Below, piece after piece: positions 25,571 through 34,917 of a stretch of DNA of 64,000 nt (positions are counted from its first letter, which is position 1; every line of letters begins with the position of its first letter). The translations under genes and the position numbers were made by a program. A model generated the notes under the pieces. It had not been told where the DNA came from and did not search any database. It was given only the letters and a program-made list of their open reading frames with translations. This DNA comes from JAVBLW01 sp031553215 (GTDB lineage: Bacteria; Bacillota_I; Bacilli_A; Acholeplasmatales; Anaeroplasmataceae), in assembly GCA_031553215.1 (NCBI GenBank), contig JAVBLW010000017.1, forward strand, positions 27,639 to 91,638, in the 5' to 3' direction.

Positions 25571-25756
25571 TTGAAAGTTGAAATTATTGATGGATGTATT
25601 GCGTGCGGGATGTGCACAATGATATGTGAAAAAGTATTTGAATTAGGCGATGATGGTTATGCTCACGTAATAGATGATCCTAAAGGATTAGAAAGTGAAG
25701 TACGTGAAGCAGCTTCTAGTTGTCCTGTAGAAGTAATAAAAGTAAAAGAGTCATAG
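25571..25756 (+). CDS. Ferredoxin with a single [4Fe-4S] cluster
   Basis: 61 residues. CIACGMCTMIC gives three cluster cysteines and SSCPVEVI the fourth, with acidic content, as in the Bacillus Fer type. It carries one electron. The start is a TTG with AGGTGAT 4 bases upstream; a GTG at 25562 lies in that site. It follows ilvA by 44 bases and ends in a terminator. Confidence 0.9.
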   Translation: MKVEIIDGCIACGMCTMICEKVFELGDDGYAHVIDDPKGLESEVREAASSCPVEVIKVKES

Positions 25757-25773
25757 TTTTATGACTTTTTTTT
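25745..25773 (+). terminator. Intrinsic terminator after ferredoxin
   Basis: AGTCATA / TATGACT with a GTTT loop and a T8 tract, starting inside the last codons of the ferredoxin gene. Confidence 0.8.
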
Positions 25774-25805
25774 AATCTTTTAACATAAGATGTAATGGTG
25801 TTAAT

Positions 25806-26459
25806 ATGCGAAAATTTATGATTGCTTTTTGTTTTATTTTTATATGTATCTATCATGTTGCGTCTAGTTGGGCTGAATGTAGTCCGCAATATAATTATGT
25901 TTATATTGATCCTGGTCATGGTGGTGCAGATGGTGGGGCTCTTAGAGCAGATGTTAAAGAGGCGGATTTAAACTTAAAAATTTCAATGCTATTAAAGAGT
26001 GAATTTGAGAATAATGGATATAAAGTATTATTGACTAGAGATGGAGATTACGATTTAGCTACTGACAGTAATAATAGAAAAAGAACTGATATTCGTAAAA
26101 GAGTAGAATTAATTAATAATAGTAATGCAGATTTATATGTATCTGTTCATATGAATATGTTTAGTCAAAGCATATATCGAGGGGCACAAGTTTTTTATAA
26201 TAATAAGAATCAAAAAAGTAAGATTCTTGGTGAATACGTACAAGATAGTATTTCTAAATATTTGAATAATACTAGCAGAAAGAGTAAGCCAATAAGTGGG
26301 GTATACTTAGTTGAAAATGTAAAAAAAGTTGGATGTTTAGTTGAATGTGGGTTCTTAAGTAATAATGAAGAATTTGATTTATTACAAGATGATGCTTATC
26401 AGACTATGATGGCAAAAGCAATTTTTTATGGTTGTCAACAATACTTAATAATGACATAA
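25806..26459 (+). CDS. cwlD: N-acetylmuramoyl-L-alanine amidase, CwlD-like
   Basis: 217 residues. A signal peptide (MIAFCFIFICIYHVASSWA) precedes an Amidase_3 domain with YIDPGHGGADGGA (zinc His), KEADLNL (zinc Glu), VSVHMNMF (second His) and LVECGFLSNNEE (catalytic Glu). With the neighbouring sporulation genes this fits CwlD, which removes peptides from muramic acid so that muramic-delta-lactam can form in the spore cortex. It precedes the t6A genes. GGTG lies 6 bases before the ATG. Confidence 0.88.
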   Translation: MRKFMIAFCFIFICIYHVASSWAECSPQYNYVYIDPGHGGADGGALRADVKEADLNLKISMLLKSEFENNGYKVLLTRDGDYDLATDSNNRKRTDIRKRVELINNSNADLYVSVHMNMFSQSIYRGAQVFYNNKNQKSKILGEYVQDSISKYLNNTSRKSKPISGVYLVENVKKVGCLVECGFLSNNEEFDLLQDDAYQTMMAKAIFYGCQQYLIMT

Positions 26460-26463
26460 ATTA

Positions 26464-26488
26464 TAAAGCGCTTATAGTGCTTTATTTT
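26464..26488 (+). terminator. Intrinsic terminator after cwlD
   Basis: TAAAGCGC / GTGCTTTA (one G-T pair) with a TTATA loop and T4. Confidence 0.6.
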
Positions 26489-26494
26489 CTTTTA

Positions 26495-26503
26495 TGGTAT
26501 AAT
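26495..26503 (+). promoter_or_regulatory. Extended -10 of the tsaE-tsaB-rimI-tsaD operon
   Basis: TGG-TATAAT, 21 bases before the tsaE start codon; no clear -35 element. Confidence 0.5.
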
Positions 26504-26524
26504 TGTAAGGTAATAGGTGATTTT

Positions 26525-26977
26525 ATGGAAAAGAAGTTTATCATTAATAAATATGAAGATACAATTAAATTAGGTGAGAACCTTGGAAAACTACTTACTG
26601 GTGGAGAAGTTTTATTGTTAGACGGTGATTTGTCGGCTGGTAAAACGACTTTTACTAAAGGGGTTGGAATTGGTCTTGGTGTAAAAAGAAATATTAATTC
26701 ACCTACTTTTACTATCGTTAAAGAATATATGGGAAGATTAAAATTAAATCATCTTGATTTATATCGTTTAAGTGGAATTGGTAATGATTTTGATTTAGAA
26801 GAGTATTTCAATGATGAATCTGTATGTGTAGTAGAATGGCCTTTTCAGGTTAGAGAAGTACTACCTGATGAATATATATTTATATCAATAAAAAGAATAG
26901 ATGAAGAAGTTAGGGAAATTATTATTTCTTCTAATGGCGATAGATATGATAGAATTGTTGGTGATTTGAATGTATAA
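26525..26977 (+). CDS. tsaE: tRNA t6A biosynthesis ATPase TsaE
   Basis: 150 residues. The Walker A motif is GDLSAGKTTFTKG, the HLDLYRL and VEWPFQV motifs follow, and SPTFTIVKEY is the switch-like stretch. TsaE drives the TsaB-TsaD complex that adds threonylcarbamoyl to A37 of ANN-decoding tRNAs. The frame is open 31 codons upstream, but AGGTGAT lies just before the ATG at 26525. It overlaps tsaB by 8 bases. Confidence 0.94.
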   Translation: MEKKFIINKYEDTIKLGENLGKLLTGGEVLLLDGDLSAGKTTFTKGVGIGLGVKRNINSPTFTIVKEYMGRLKLNHLDLYRLSGIGNDFDLEEYFNDESVCVVEWPFQVREVLPDEYIFISIKRIDEEVREIIISSNGDRYDRIVGDLNV

Positions 26978-27542
26978 GTTGTTAATAGATACGGCAACAA
27001 AGAATTTATATTTATGTTTAGTAAATAATGATTTAATAGTTGATGAAAGATATATAATTGGTAAAAATGATCATTCAAAGAATCTTGTGAATAATATTGA
27101 AGATATTTTAAATAAAGAAAAAATAACAATTAATGATTTAGATAGTATTATTTGTGGTGTTGGTCCTGGTAGTTATACAGGAGTTAGAATGGGAGTAACT
27201 GTGGCTAAGATGTTCTGTGCATTTAGTAAAGTTAAATTATATCAGGTGTCATCTTTATATATGATGAGTTCTTACTATGAAGAGAATAATATTGCAATGA
27301 TTGATGCTAGACGTGGTAATGGTTTTTGTGCAGTAATAAAGGGTGATGAAATTATTCTTGAAGCATTACTTGTAAAAGAGGAAATTTCAAAAGATTATCC
27401 TAATTATTTAATAGTTGATGAAGAGATGTATAAAGTTAATCCATTTAAGGTAATAAACAAGAGTGTTCTTGTGAATAATCCACATTCATTAGTTCCTAAT
27501 TATTTAAGGGATACAGAAGCGGAGCGTAATATTCATGATTAG
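26970..27542 (+). CDS. tsaB: tRNA t6A biosynthesis protein TsaB
   Basis: 190 residues. An actin-like N-terminal start (LLIDTATKNLYLCLV), HSKNLVNNIEDIL, and the GVGPGSYTGVRMGV phosphate-loop-like motif are diagnostic. TsaB is the scaffold for TsaD. GGTGAT lies 4 bases before the ATG. It overlaps tsaE before it and rimI after it by 8 bases each. The C-terminal part is shorter than in many homologues (about 230), but the core is complete. Confidence 0.93.
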   Translation: MYKLLIDTATKNLYLCLVNNDLIVDERYIIGKNDHSKNLVNNIEDILNKEKITINDLDSIICGVGPGSYTGVRMGVTVAKMFCAFSKVKLYQVSSLYMMSSYYEENNIAMIDARRGNGFCAVIKGDEIILEALLVKEEISKDYPNYLIVDEEMYKVNPFKVINKSVLVNNPHSLVPNYLRDTEAERNIHD

Positions 27543-27963
27543 AAAAATGGAGAAAAATGATATTCCTGAAATTGTAGACTTTGAAATTAAGATATTTGGT
27601 AGTTCTTTAGGACATGAAATGTTAGAAAAAGAACTAAAATATAATGAAATGGCTCATTATTTTGTAATGGAAAAAGATAATAAGATTATTGGATATATTG
27701 GTTTGTGGATAGATGATATTGCATGTCAAATTATTAATTTTTTTATTAAAGAAGAATTCCGTAAAAATGGTTATGGAACTAGTTTCTTAGAATATATAAT
27801 CGAATATGCAACAAATAAAAATGTAGAAATATTTTCATTGGAAGTTAGAGAAAGTAATAAAACAGCTATAGCTTTATATGAAAAATTTGGATTTAAGTAT
27901 TCTCACTTAAGAAAGAATTATTATTCTGATGGTGAGCATGCATGTGTGTTAATTAGACAGTAG
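27535..27963 (+). CDS. rimI: Ribosomal-protein-alanine N-acetyltransferase-like protein
   Basis: 142 residues of GNAT fold: IGYIGLWIDDIACQIINFFI, the acetyl-CoA loop region EFRKNGYGTSFL and the C-terminal NKTAIALYEKFGFKY. RimI-type proteins acetylate protein N-termini. The place between tsaB and tsaD is the same as in Bacillus. The start ATG lies within the end of tsaB. Confidence 0.9.
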   Translation: MIRKMEKNDIPEIVDFEIKIFGSSLGHEMLEKELKYNEMAHYFVMEKDNKIIGYIGLWIDDIACQIINFFIKEEFRKNGYGTSFLEYIIEYATNKNVEIFSLEVRESNKTAIALYEKFGFKYSHLRKNYYSDGEHACVLIRQ

Positions 27964-27971
27964 GTGATTTT

Positions 27972-28979
27972 ATGTTGGTTCTTGGAGTAGAATCAAGTTG
28001 TGATGAAACTAGTGTTAGTGTAGTACGTGACGGTAAAGATGTATTATCTAATGTAGTTTTAAGTCAAATTGATGTTCATAAAGTATTTGGTGGAGTAGTT
28101 CCTGAAGTAGCTAGTCGTCACCATGTTTATAATGTTAGTATGGTCTTTGAAGATGCTTTAAAAGAAGCCAATGTAGGGCCATCTGATATTGATTTAGTAG
28201 CTGTTACATATGGTCCAGGTTTAATTGGAAGTCTTCTTATAGGGGTTAATGCTGCTAAAGCTTTTGCTCTTACTTATAATAAAAAAATTATAGGAGTTAA
28301 TCATTTAGCTGGCCATATTTATGCTAATCAAATTGAAAATGAAATGAAGTTTCCATTAATTGCTTTATTAGTAAGCGGTGGTAATACTGAGCTAATATAT
28401 ATGAAAGAACATTTCAATTTTGAGGTGCTAGGGGAAACCTTAGATGATGCAGCTGGTGAGGCGTATGATAAAGTAGCCAGAGTGGTAGGAATCGGATATC
28501 CTGGTGGACCGGTTGTAGATAGACTAGCCCATGAGGGTAGTGATACCTATGATTTACCTAGAGTATATTTAGGAAATGATAATTATAACTTTAGTTTCTC
28601 TGGTTTAAAAAGTGCCGTTATTAATTTAGCTCATAATGCTAAACAACGCGGTGAGGAAATACGAGTTAATGATTTATGTTGTTCGTTTCAAAATAGTGTT
28701 ACAGAAGTTTTAGTTAATAAAACTTTAAAGGCAGCGAAAGAATATAATGTGAAGCAAATAATAGTTGCGGGTGGAGTAAGTGCTAATAAGGGCTTAAAAG
28801 AACGCTTCGCTAGAGAAAATAAAGAATTTGAAATATGTATTCCTTCAATAAAATATTGTACTGATAATGCGGCTATGATTGCAGTAGCAGGATATTACCA
28901 ATATATGAAGACAAAAAAATGTGATGATTTAAGTCTGAATGCTGATGCAAGCCTAGAACTTGAAAGTATTGTATTTTAG
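27972..28979 (+). CDS. tsaD: tRNA N6-threonylcarbamoyladenosine transferase TsaD
   Basis: 335 residues. VLGVESSCDETSVSVV, the metal-binding VPEVASRHHVYN (H-x3-H type), LVSGGNTELIYM, the GEAYDKVARVVGIGYPGGPV stretch and CTDNAAMIAVAGY are all present. TsaD transfers the threonylcarbamoyl group to tRNA A37. AGGTGAT lies 5 bases before the ATG. It ends the t6A operon; glnS follows with its own -10-like TATAAT. Confidence 0.96.
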   Translation: MLVLGVESSCDETSVSVVRDGKDVLSNVVLSQIDVHKVFGGVVPEVASRHHVYNVSMVFEDALKEANVGPSDIDLVAVTYGPGLIGSLLIGVNAAKAFALTYNKKIIGVNHLAGHIYANQIENEMKFPLIALLVSGGNTELIYMKEHFNFEVLGETLDDAAGEAYDKVARVVGIGYPGGPVVDRLAHEGSDTYDLPRVYLGNDNYNFSFSGLKSAVINLAHNAKQRGEEIRVNDLCCSFQNSVTEVLVNKTLKAAKEYNVKQIIVAGGVSANKGLKERFARENKEFEICIPSIKYCTDNAAMIAVAGYYQYMKTKKCDDLSLNADASLELESIVF

Positions 28980-29027
28980 ACTAGGAATTTATGTTAAATT
29001 TTAGTATAATAGAAAAAGGTGATTTTC

Positions 29028-30671
29028 ATGGAAATTAATAATTTTATTAAAACAATAATGACATCAGATTTAGAAGAAGGAAGAGTAAGTGAAATAATTA
29101 CTCGTTTTCCTCCTGAACCTAATGCATACTTACATATCGGACATGCAAGAGCAATGGTTACTAATTTTGAATTAGCGGCCGCTTTTAATGGTAAAACTAA
29201 TTTAAGATTTGATGATACTAATCCTACAAAAGAGGAACAAGAATTCGTTGATGCGATAATTAATGATTGCCGTTGGTTAGGATATGAACCAAATAAAATT
29301 TTATTTGGAAGTGATTACTTTGATGAAACATATAATCATGCTATAAATTTAATCAAAAAAGGATTAGCCTATGTATGTGATTTAACTCAAGAAGAAATGA
29401 GTAAATATCGTGGTAATCTAGTGGAAGCTGGAAAGAATAGTCCATATAGAGATAGAACTATAGAAGAAAATCTTAAATTATTTGAAGAAATGAAAAATGG
29501 TTTATATAAAGATGGAGAAAAGACATTAAGAGCGAAAATTGATATGTCTCACCCTAATATGAATATGAGAGATCCGGCTTTATACCGTATCATTCATACT
29601 CATCACCATCGTCAAGGAACAAAATGGTGTATTTTCCCAATGTATGACTTTGCTCATCCATTACAAGATGCCATTGAAGGTGTATCACATTCACTTTGTT
29701 CATTAGAATATGATAATCATCGAATTTTATATGATTGGGTAATAGATAATTGTGATATTGTTAAAAAGCCACATCAATATGAATTTGGACGTTTAAATAT
29801 AACTAATACCGTCATGAGTAAAAGATATTTAAGACAATTAGTTGATACTAAGAAGGTTAGTGGATATGATGATCCACGTATGCCTACTTTAGTTGGATTA
29901 AGAAGAAGAGGATATACTCCTAATTCAATAAAGGAATTTATTTTATCTACTGGTTTATCTAGAATTAATAGTACTACTGGAAGTGATGTTTTAGAACATC
30001 ATCTACGTGAAGACTTAAAGTTAAAAACTGTTAGACCTAATGTTGTTATGGATCCATTAAAGGTAATTATTGATAATTATCCAGAAGGACAAATTGAATA
30101 TTTAGATTGTCCTAATAATTCAGAAAATGAAGAACTTGGAAATAGAAAAATTGCTTTTGGTAAATATTTATATATTGAAAGAGAAGATTTCTTAGAAGAA
30201 AAGCCTAATAAGAAATGGAAGAGATTAAGCAAAGATGTTGAAGTAAGATTAATGCATGCTTACTTTATAAAATGCACGTATGTAGTAAAGGATGAACTAG
30301 GGAATATTTTAGAAATTCATGCAACCTATGATGTTAATACAAAGAGTGGAAGTGGATTTGATGAAAGAAAGCCAAATGGTAATATCCACTTTGTAGAAGC
30401 TACTACGGCAGTAAATGCAGAATTTAGATTATTTGAACCATTAGTTTTAGATGAAACAGAAGAAACTAAAGACTTAGATTTCATACAAAGATTAAATCCG
30501 AATTCTATTAAGGTATTAAATGGATTTGCAGAAACTTATTTAAAGGATACTTTAGCAGAAGAAAAATATCAATTTGTAAGAAATGGATATTATACTACTG
30601 ATAAAGATACTACAGATTCTAAGCTAGTATTTAATAGAACTTGTGAATTAAAATCATCATTTACAATTTAG
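29028..30671 (+). CDS. glnS: Glutaminyl-tRNA synthetase
   Basis: 547 residues. The class I signature is FPPEPNAYLHIGHA, the KMSKS-like loop is NTVMSKRYL, and the GlnRS-type DDTNPTKEEQEF and ALYRIIHTHHHR stretches are present, followed by a beta-barrel anticodon domain. This is GlnRS rather than GluRS, since the PPEPNxYLHIGH form is specific to it. Many Firmicutes lack GlnRS and use GatCAB instead. AAGGTGAT lies before the ATG at 29028. A TATAAT at 29005-29010 is a likely -10. Confidence 0.93.
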   Translation: MEINNFIKTIMTSDLEEGRVSEIITRFPPEPNAYLHIGHARAMVTNFELAAAFNGKTNLRFDDTNPTKEEQEFVDAIINDCRWLGYEPNKILFGSDYFDETYNHAINLIKKGLAYVCDLTQEEMSKYRGNLVEAGKNSPYRDRTIEENLKLFEEMKNGLYKDGEKTLRAKIDMSHPNMNMRDPALYRIIHTHHHRQGTKWCIFPMYDFAHPLQDAIEGVSHSLCSLEYDNHRILYDWVIDNCDIVKKPHQYEFGRLNITNTVMSKRYLRQLVDTKKVSGYDDPRMPTLVGLRRRGYTPNSIKEFILSTGLSRINSTTGSDVLEHHLREDLKLKTVRPNVVMDPLKVIIDNYPEGQIEYLDCPNNSENEELGNRKIAFGKYLYIEREDFLEEKPNKKWKRLSKDVEVRLMHAYFIKCTYVVKDELGNILEIHATYDVNTKSGSGFDERKPNGNIHFVEATTAVNAEFRLFEPLVLDETEETKDLDFIQRLNPNSIKVLNGFAETYLKDTLAEEKYQFVRNGYYTTDKDTTDSKLVFNRTCELKSSFTI

Positions 30672-30676
30672 ATATG

Positions 30677-30694
30677 AGCCCTTATGGGCTTTTG
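30677..30694 (+). terminator. Intrinsic terminator after glnS
   Basis: AGCCC / GGGCT with a TTAT loop and a short T-run; a modest stem. Confidence 0.6.
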
Positions 30695-30718
30695 TCTTGA
30701 AAAAAGGAGAAAAAAAAC

Positions 30719-32293
30719 ATGTTAAAAACAATCGATTTAGGACTGCAATACGGTTCTAGAAAATTATTTGATAAAGTAAATATCCAGTTTACTAAAGGAA
30801 ATTGCTACGGTATTATTGGAGCTAATGGTGCAGGTAAATCAACTTTCTTAAAATTATTATCAGGTGAAATTGAATCTACTAGTGGAGAAGTTTTAATTGA
30901 TAAAGGTGAAAGATTAAGCGTTTTAAAACAAAATCAAAATGCTTATGATGATCAAACAGTATTAAAAACAGTATTGTTAGGTCATAAAAGATTAGTTGAA
31001 ATAATGAATGAAAAAGAAGTTTATTACAGTAAAGTTGATTTTAATGATGAAGATGGAGTTAAATTAGCTGAATTAGAAGGCGAATTTGTTGAAATGAATG
31101 GTTGGGAAGCTGAAAGTGATGCGGCTAGCTTATTAAATGGACTTGGGATTGGTGATGAATATCATTATTCATTAATGGGTGATATTGATGCTAAGATAAA
31201 AATCAAAGTATTATTAGCGCAAGCTGTATTCGGTAATCCAGACATTTTATTATTAGATGAACCTACAAATAACTTAGATTATAAGAGTACTAGATGGTTA
31301 GAAAACTTCTTAATGAACTTTGAAAATACAGTATTAATTGTTTCCCATGATAGACATTTCTTAAATAATGTTTGTACTCATATTTGTGATGTTGATTTTG
31401 GTAAAATTAAATTATATGTTGGTAACTATGAATTCTGGTATGAATCAAGTCAGTTATTATTGAAACAAAAGAAAGATCAAAATAAAAAAGATACAGAAAA
31501 AGCTAAAGAATTAGAAGAATTTATTAGAAGATTTAGTGCTAATAAATCAAAAGCAAGACAAGCTACATCTCGTAAGAAATTATTGGATAAGATTGTATTA
31601 GATGATATGGAACCTTCTTCAAGAAAGTATCCATATATTGGATTTAAAGCTAACCGTGAAGTTGGTAATGAGATATTAACGGTTGAAAAATTAACTAAAA
31701 ATGGTTTATTTGAAAACTTGAGCTTTACAGTTAGAAAAGGAGATAAGATTGCCTTTTTAGCTGAAAATAGTATGATAGTAACGACATTATTTAATATATT
31801 GGCTGGACTTGAAGAAGCTGATAGCGGTACATTTAAATGGGGTATTACAACAAGCGTGTCACATTTACCACAAGATAATAAAACTTATTTTACTAACCCT
31901 ATTAGTTTAATAGATTGGTTAAGAAATTATTCTCCCGATGATCAAACAGAATCATTTATTCGTGGATGGCTAGGAAGAATGTTATTTAGTGGAGAAGAAT
32001 CACTTAAGAAATGTAATGTTTTATCGGGTGGAGAAAAAGTTAGATGTTTATTTGCAAAAATGATGTTAGAAGGTGGAAATATTCTAATGTTTGAAGATCC
32101 AACTAACCACTTAGACCTAGAAAGTATTACTGCATTAAATGAAGGAATGACTAATTTCAAAGGTAATATCTTATTCTCGAGTCACGATGCTGAGTTATTA
32201 GAAACCGTAGCAAATAGAATCATTAGTTTTGAAGCAGATAAGATTGTTGATAAAATGACAACTTATGAAGATTATATTGATTCATTGAAATAA
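30719..32293 (+). CDS. ABC-F ATPase, YkpA/YbiT-like, with one degenerate ATP site
   Basis: 524 residues and two ABC domains. Walker A of domain 1 (IGANGAGKST, residues 33-42), its Walker B (LLLDEPTNNLD) and the signature of domain 2 (LSGGEK, 435-440) are intact; together they form one composite site. The other site has lost its parts: Walker A of domain 2 reads LAENSMIVTTL without Gly or Lys, its Walker B reads FEDPTNHLD (Asp and Glu exchanged), and the domain 1 signature reads MGDIDAKIK. AAGGAG lies before the ATG. pcrA follows after 18 bases. Confidence 0.86.
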   Translation: MLKTIDLGLQYGSRKLFDKVNIQFTKGNCYGIIGANGAGKSTFLKLLSGEIESTSGEVLIDKGERLSVLKQNQNAYDDQTVLKTVLLGHKRLVEIMNEKEVYYSKVDFNDEDGVKLAELEGEFVEMNGWEAESDAASLLNGLGIGDEYHYSLMGDIDAKIKIKVLLAQAVFGNPDILLLDEPTNNLDYKSTRWLENFLMNFENTVLIVSHDRHFLNNVCTHICDVDFGKIKLYVGNYEFWYESSQLLLKQKKDQNKKDTEKAKELEEFIRRFSANKSKARQATSRKKLLDKIVLDDMEPSSRKYPYIGFKANREVGNEILTVEKLTKNGLFENLSFTVRKGDKIAFLAENSMIVTTLFNILAGLEEADSGTFKWGITTSVSHLPQDNKTYFTNPISLIDWLRNYSPDDQTESFIRGWLGRMLFSGEESLKKCNVLSGGEKVRCLFAKMMLEGGNILMFEDPTNHLDLESITALNEGMTNFKGNILFSSHDAELLETVANRIISFEADKIVDKMTTYEDYIDSLK

Positions 32294-32311
32294 AAAGGAG
32301 TGTGCTTTAAA

Positions 32312-34444
32312 TTGAGTAATTTAACAGATAAACTAAACAAGGCTCAATTAGAAGCTGTAATATCTACTGAAGGACCAGTTATGGTTATGGCTGGTGCTGG
32401 AAGTGGAAAAACTCGAGTTTTAACTCATAGAATAGCCTATATTATAACTGAATTAGGAATACCTAGTTATAATATATTAGCGGTAACCTTTACTAATAAA
32501 GCCGCTAAAGAAATGAAAGAGCGTCTTGAAAAATTAATAGATGTAGATACTAGAAATATGTGGGTATCAACCTTCCATTCAATATGTGCTAAGCTACTTC
32601 GTATTGAAATTGCTCATTTAGAAGGATATAGCTCTAATTTTAATATCATCGACGAAGATGATGGAATCAAAATAATTAAAGAAATATTAAATGATCTAAA
32701 TTTAGATCAAAAAGAATACAAACCTAAATCAATGAAGAAATATATATCAGATATGAAGAATGGTATGATTTCTAAATTTGATGATAACAACATTACTAAT
32801 GTATATAATCATTACAATCAAGCTTTAAAGAAAGATAATTTATTAGACTTTGATGATTTGATACTAACAACTATTGAGTTATTTCAAAAGTGTCCTCAGA
32901 TATTAGCGAAATATCAAAATAAATTTCAATATATAATGGTAGATGAATTTCAAGATACTAATGTTAGTCAATATAAACTAATATATATGCTATCTATTAA
33001 TCACCACAATATATTCGTTGTAGGTGATCAGGATCAAAGTATCTATTCATTTAGAGGGGCAAAGATTGAAAATATTGATAAATTTAGAAAAGATTTCCTT
33101 GAAACAAAGGTAATCCTTCTTGAAGAAAATTATCGTTCAACGTCTCATATATTAAATTTAGCTAATAAAGTTATTGATCATAATCCTAATAGAATCAAAA
33201 AGAATTTATTTACTTCTAATGGAGAAGGACAAAAACCAGCTTATTATCAAGCTGATTCATCTTATGATGAGGTAATGTTTGTCTTAGACAAAATAAAAGA
33301 ATTATGTATTAGTGACGAATATTCATATAAAGATTTTGCAATCCTATATCGTGCTAATTCATTATCTCGTTCATTTGAAGATGCTTTTGTAAGATATAAA
33401 ATACCGTATACGATTTATGGTGGGATGTCTTTCTTTAGTAGAAAAGAAATCAAGGATGTTATTGCATATTTAAGATTAATTGTTAATCATGATGATGACT
33501 TCTCATTTAAAAGAATAGTAAATGAACCAAAAAGAAAAATAGGTCCAGCATTACTTGGTAATTTAACTGATGTAGCAATTGCTGAACATGAATCTTTATT
33601 TAAAGCTATTGATGATTTAAAAGCAAGTGGACAAGGATATAATAATCTTCTTGATTTTAAATTTAAAATAATAGAATTATTAGAAGACTTAAATAATGAA
33701 GAAATGGATATAACTAAAATTATTGATATCATAATCGAAAAAACTGGATATTATGATATGCTTAAATCAGAGGGTGAAGAAGGTCAAGATAGACTTGATA
33801 ATATTCGAGAATTAAAATCAGTGGTAAGAGAAGCTGATGAGTTTTATGAAGGAACCCGAGTTGAAAAGATATCTCAAATGTTATCTGATTTAGCCTTAAG
33901 AACTGATTCTGATAATAAAAGTGAAGATAACGACTGTATTAAACTAATGACATATCATCAGGCGAAAGGCTTAGAATATAAAGTTGTATTCTTAGTAGCC
34001 TTTGAACAAGGAATCTTCCCTAGTATGAATTCTTTTAGAAAAGAAGAATTAGAAGAGGAAAGAAGAATTTGTTATGTAGGTATAACTAGAGCTAAAGAAA
34101 GATTATATATAACAAGTGCCAATTCTAGATATTTATATGGTAGTCAAAGTATGCAAGCTCCATCAATTTATATTGATGAAATGGGATATAATAACTTAAC
34201 ATTGCTAGGTAGAGTAAAAGCTAAGGAATTTGTGGAAACTACTAAATTTGTTAAGAGATCAGAACCAACAATTAGTGAAATTTCTAAAGAAGATTATCAA
34301 ATGGGTGATAAGATTAATCATAAAGCCTTTGGAGATGGATTAGTTGTGGAAGTAAAAGGTGATGTAATTACGGTAGCTTTCCCTGTTCCATATGGAATAA
34401 AGAAATTAATTTCTACCCATCCATCAATTAGAAAGATAAAATAA
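32312..34444 (+). CDS. pcrA: ATP-dependent DNA helicase PcrA
   Basis: 710 residues of UvrD family. Motif Ia/I MAGAGSGKTRVLTHRIAY, motif II VDEFQDTN, motif III VVGDQDQSIYSFRGA, and motifs V-VI with LMTYHQAKGLEYKVVF and YVGITRAKERLY are present. The C-terminal about 50 residues (MGDKINHKAFGDGLVVEVKG) form the Tudor-like RNA polymerase contact module. The likely start is TTG at 32312, 11 bases after AAAGGAG. In Bacillus, ligA follows; here ligA is 11 kb away. Confidence 0.96.
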   Translation: MSNLTDKLNKAQLEAVISTEGPVMVMAGAGSGKTRVLTHRIAYIITELGIPSYNILAVTFTNKAAKEMKERLEKLIDVDTRNMWVSTFHSICAKLLRIEIAHLEGYSSNFNIIDEDDGIKIIKEILNDLNLDQKEYKPKSMKKYISDMKNGMISKFDDNNITNVYNHYNQALKKDNLLDFDDLILTTIELFQKCPQILAKYQNKFQYIMVDEFQDTNVSQYKLIYMLSINHHNIFVVGDQDQSIYSFRGAKIENIDKFRKDFLETKVILLEENYRSTSHILNLANKVIDHNPNRIKKNLFTSNGEGQKPAYYQADSSYDEVMFVLDKIKELCISDEYSYKDFAILYRANSLSRSFEDAFVRYKIPYTIYGGMSFFSRKEIKDVIAYLRLIVNHDDDFSFKRIVNEPKRKIGPALLGNLTDVAIAEHESLFKAIDDLKASGQGYNNLLDFKFKIIELLEDLNNEEMDITKIIDIIIEKTGYYDMLKSEGEEGQDRLDNIRELKSVVREADEFYEGTRVEKISQMLSDLALRTDSDNKSEDNDCIKLMTYHQAKGLEYKVVFLVAFEQGIFPSMNSFRKEELEEERRICYVGITRAKERLYITSANSRYLYGSQSMQAPSIYIDEMGYNNLTLLGRVKAKEFVETTKFVKRSEPTISEISKEDYQMGDKINHKAFGDGLVVEVKGDVITVAFPVPYGIKKLISTHPSIRKIK

Positions 34445-34449
34445 TTGTA

Positions 34450-34477
34450 AGTCTTGCCAAAAATGGTGAGACTTTTT
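34450..34477 (+). terminator. Intrinsic terminator after pcrA
   Basis: AGTCTTGCC / GGTGAGACT with two G-T pairs, a 6-base loop and T5. Confidence 0.65.
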
Positions 34478-34522
34478 ATTATAAATCATATATAATAGTA
34501 AATAAAAAGGTAGGTGTAAATT

Positions 34523-34900
34523 ATGAAGATGCCAAAATACATGCGTATTCAAGGAAGAGAAATAGCATATAGAACCAAAAAACCAGTAGGAATTTTCATT
34601 CTAAATTTTAGAAGAGTAAGAGATGGAATATATACTGAAGAAGATATAAAAATATATCATGATACGCACCAATGGTTTTTAGATAATTTGCCAATACCAC
34701 CTTTTTATGGTAACGATAATGAAAATCCTGATGGAGCCATCACATGGTTTAAGACTGAAAATAGTGAAACGATGCTTATCCAAATAAAACCATTAATTGA
34801 TTTGCTAGAAAAATATAATATTCCATATGATATAATCTATACAAATGATGTTGGAACTATAATATATGAAGATGATTACCAAGTAGGAGTAATTGATTAG
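34523..34900 (+). CDS. Conserved-looking 125-residue protein of unknown function
   Basis: A soluble protein with no signal or membrane segment. The start (PKYMRIQGREIAYRTKKPVG) is basic, the middle has WFLDNLPIPPFY and AITWFKTE, and the end (IIYEDDYQVGVID) is acidic. The pattern of aromatic and turn residues suggests a compact fold, but I recognise no domain. AGGTAGGTG lies before the ATG and TATAAT at 34491-34496 is a likely -10. The pyrophosphatase-like gene follows after 17 bases in the same unit. Confidence 0.7.
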   Translation: MKMPKYMRIQGREIAYRTKKPVGIFILNFRRVRDGIYTEEDIKIYHDTHQWFLDNLPIPPFYGNDNENPDGAITWFKTENSETMLIQIKPLIDLLEKYNIPYDIIYTNDVGTIIYEDDYQVGVID

Positions 34901-34917
34901 AAAAGGAGATATACGAT

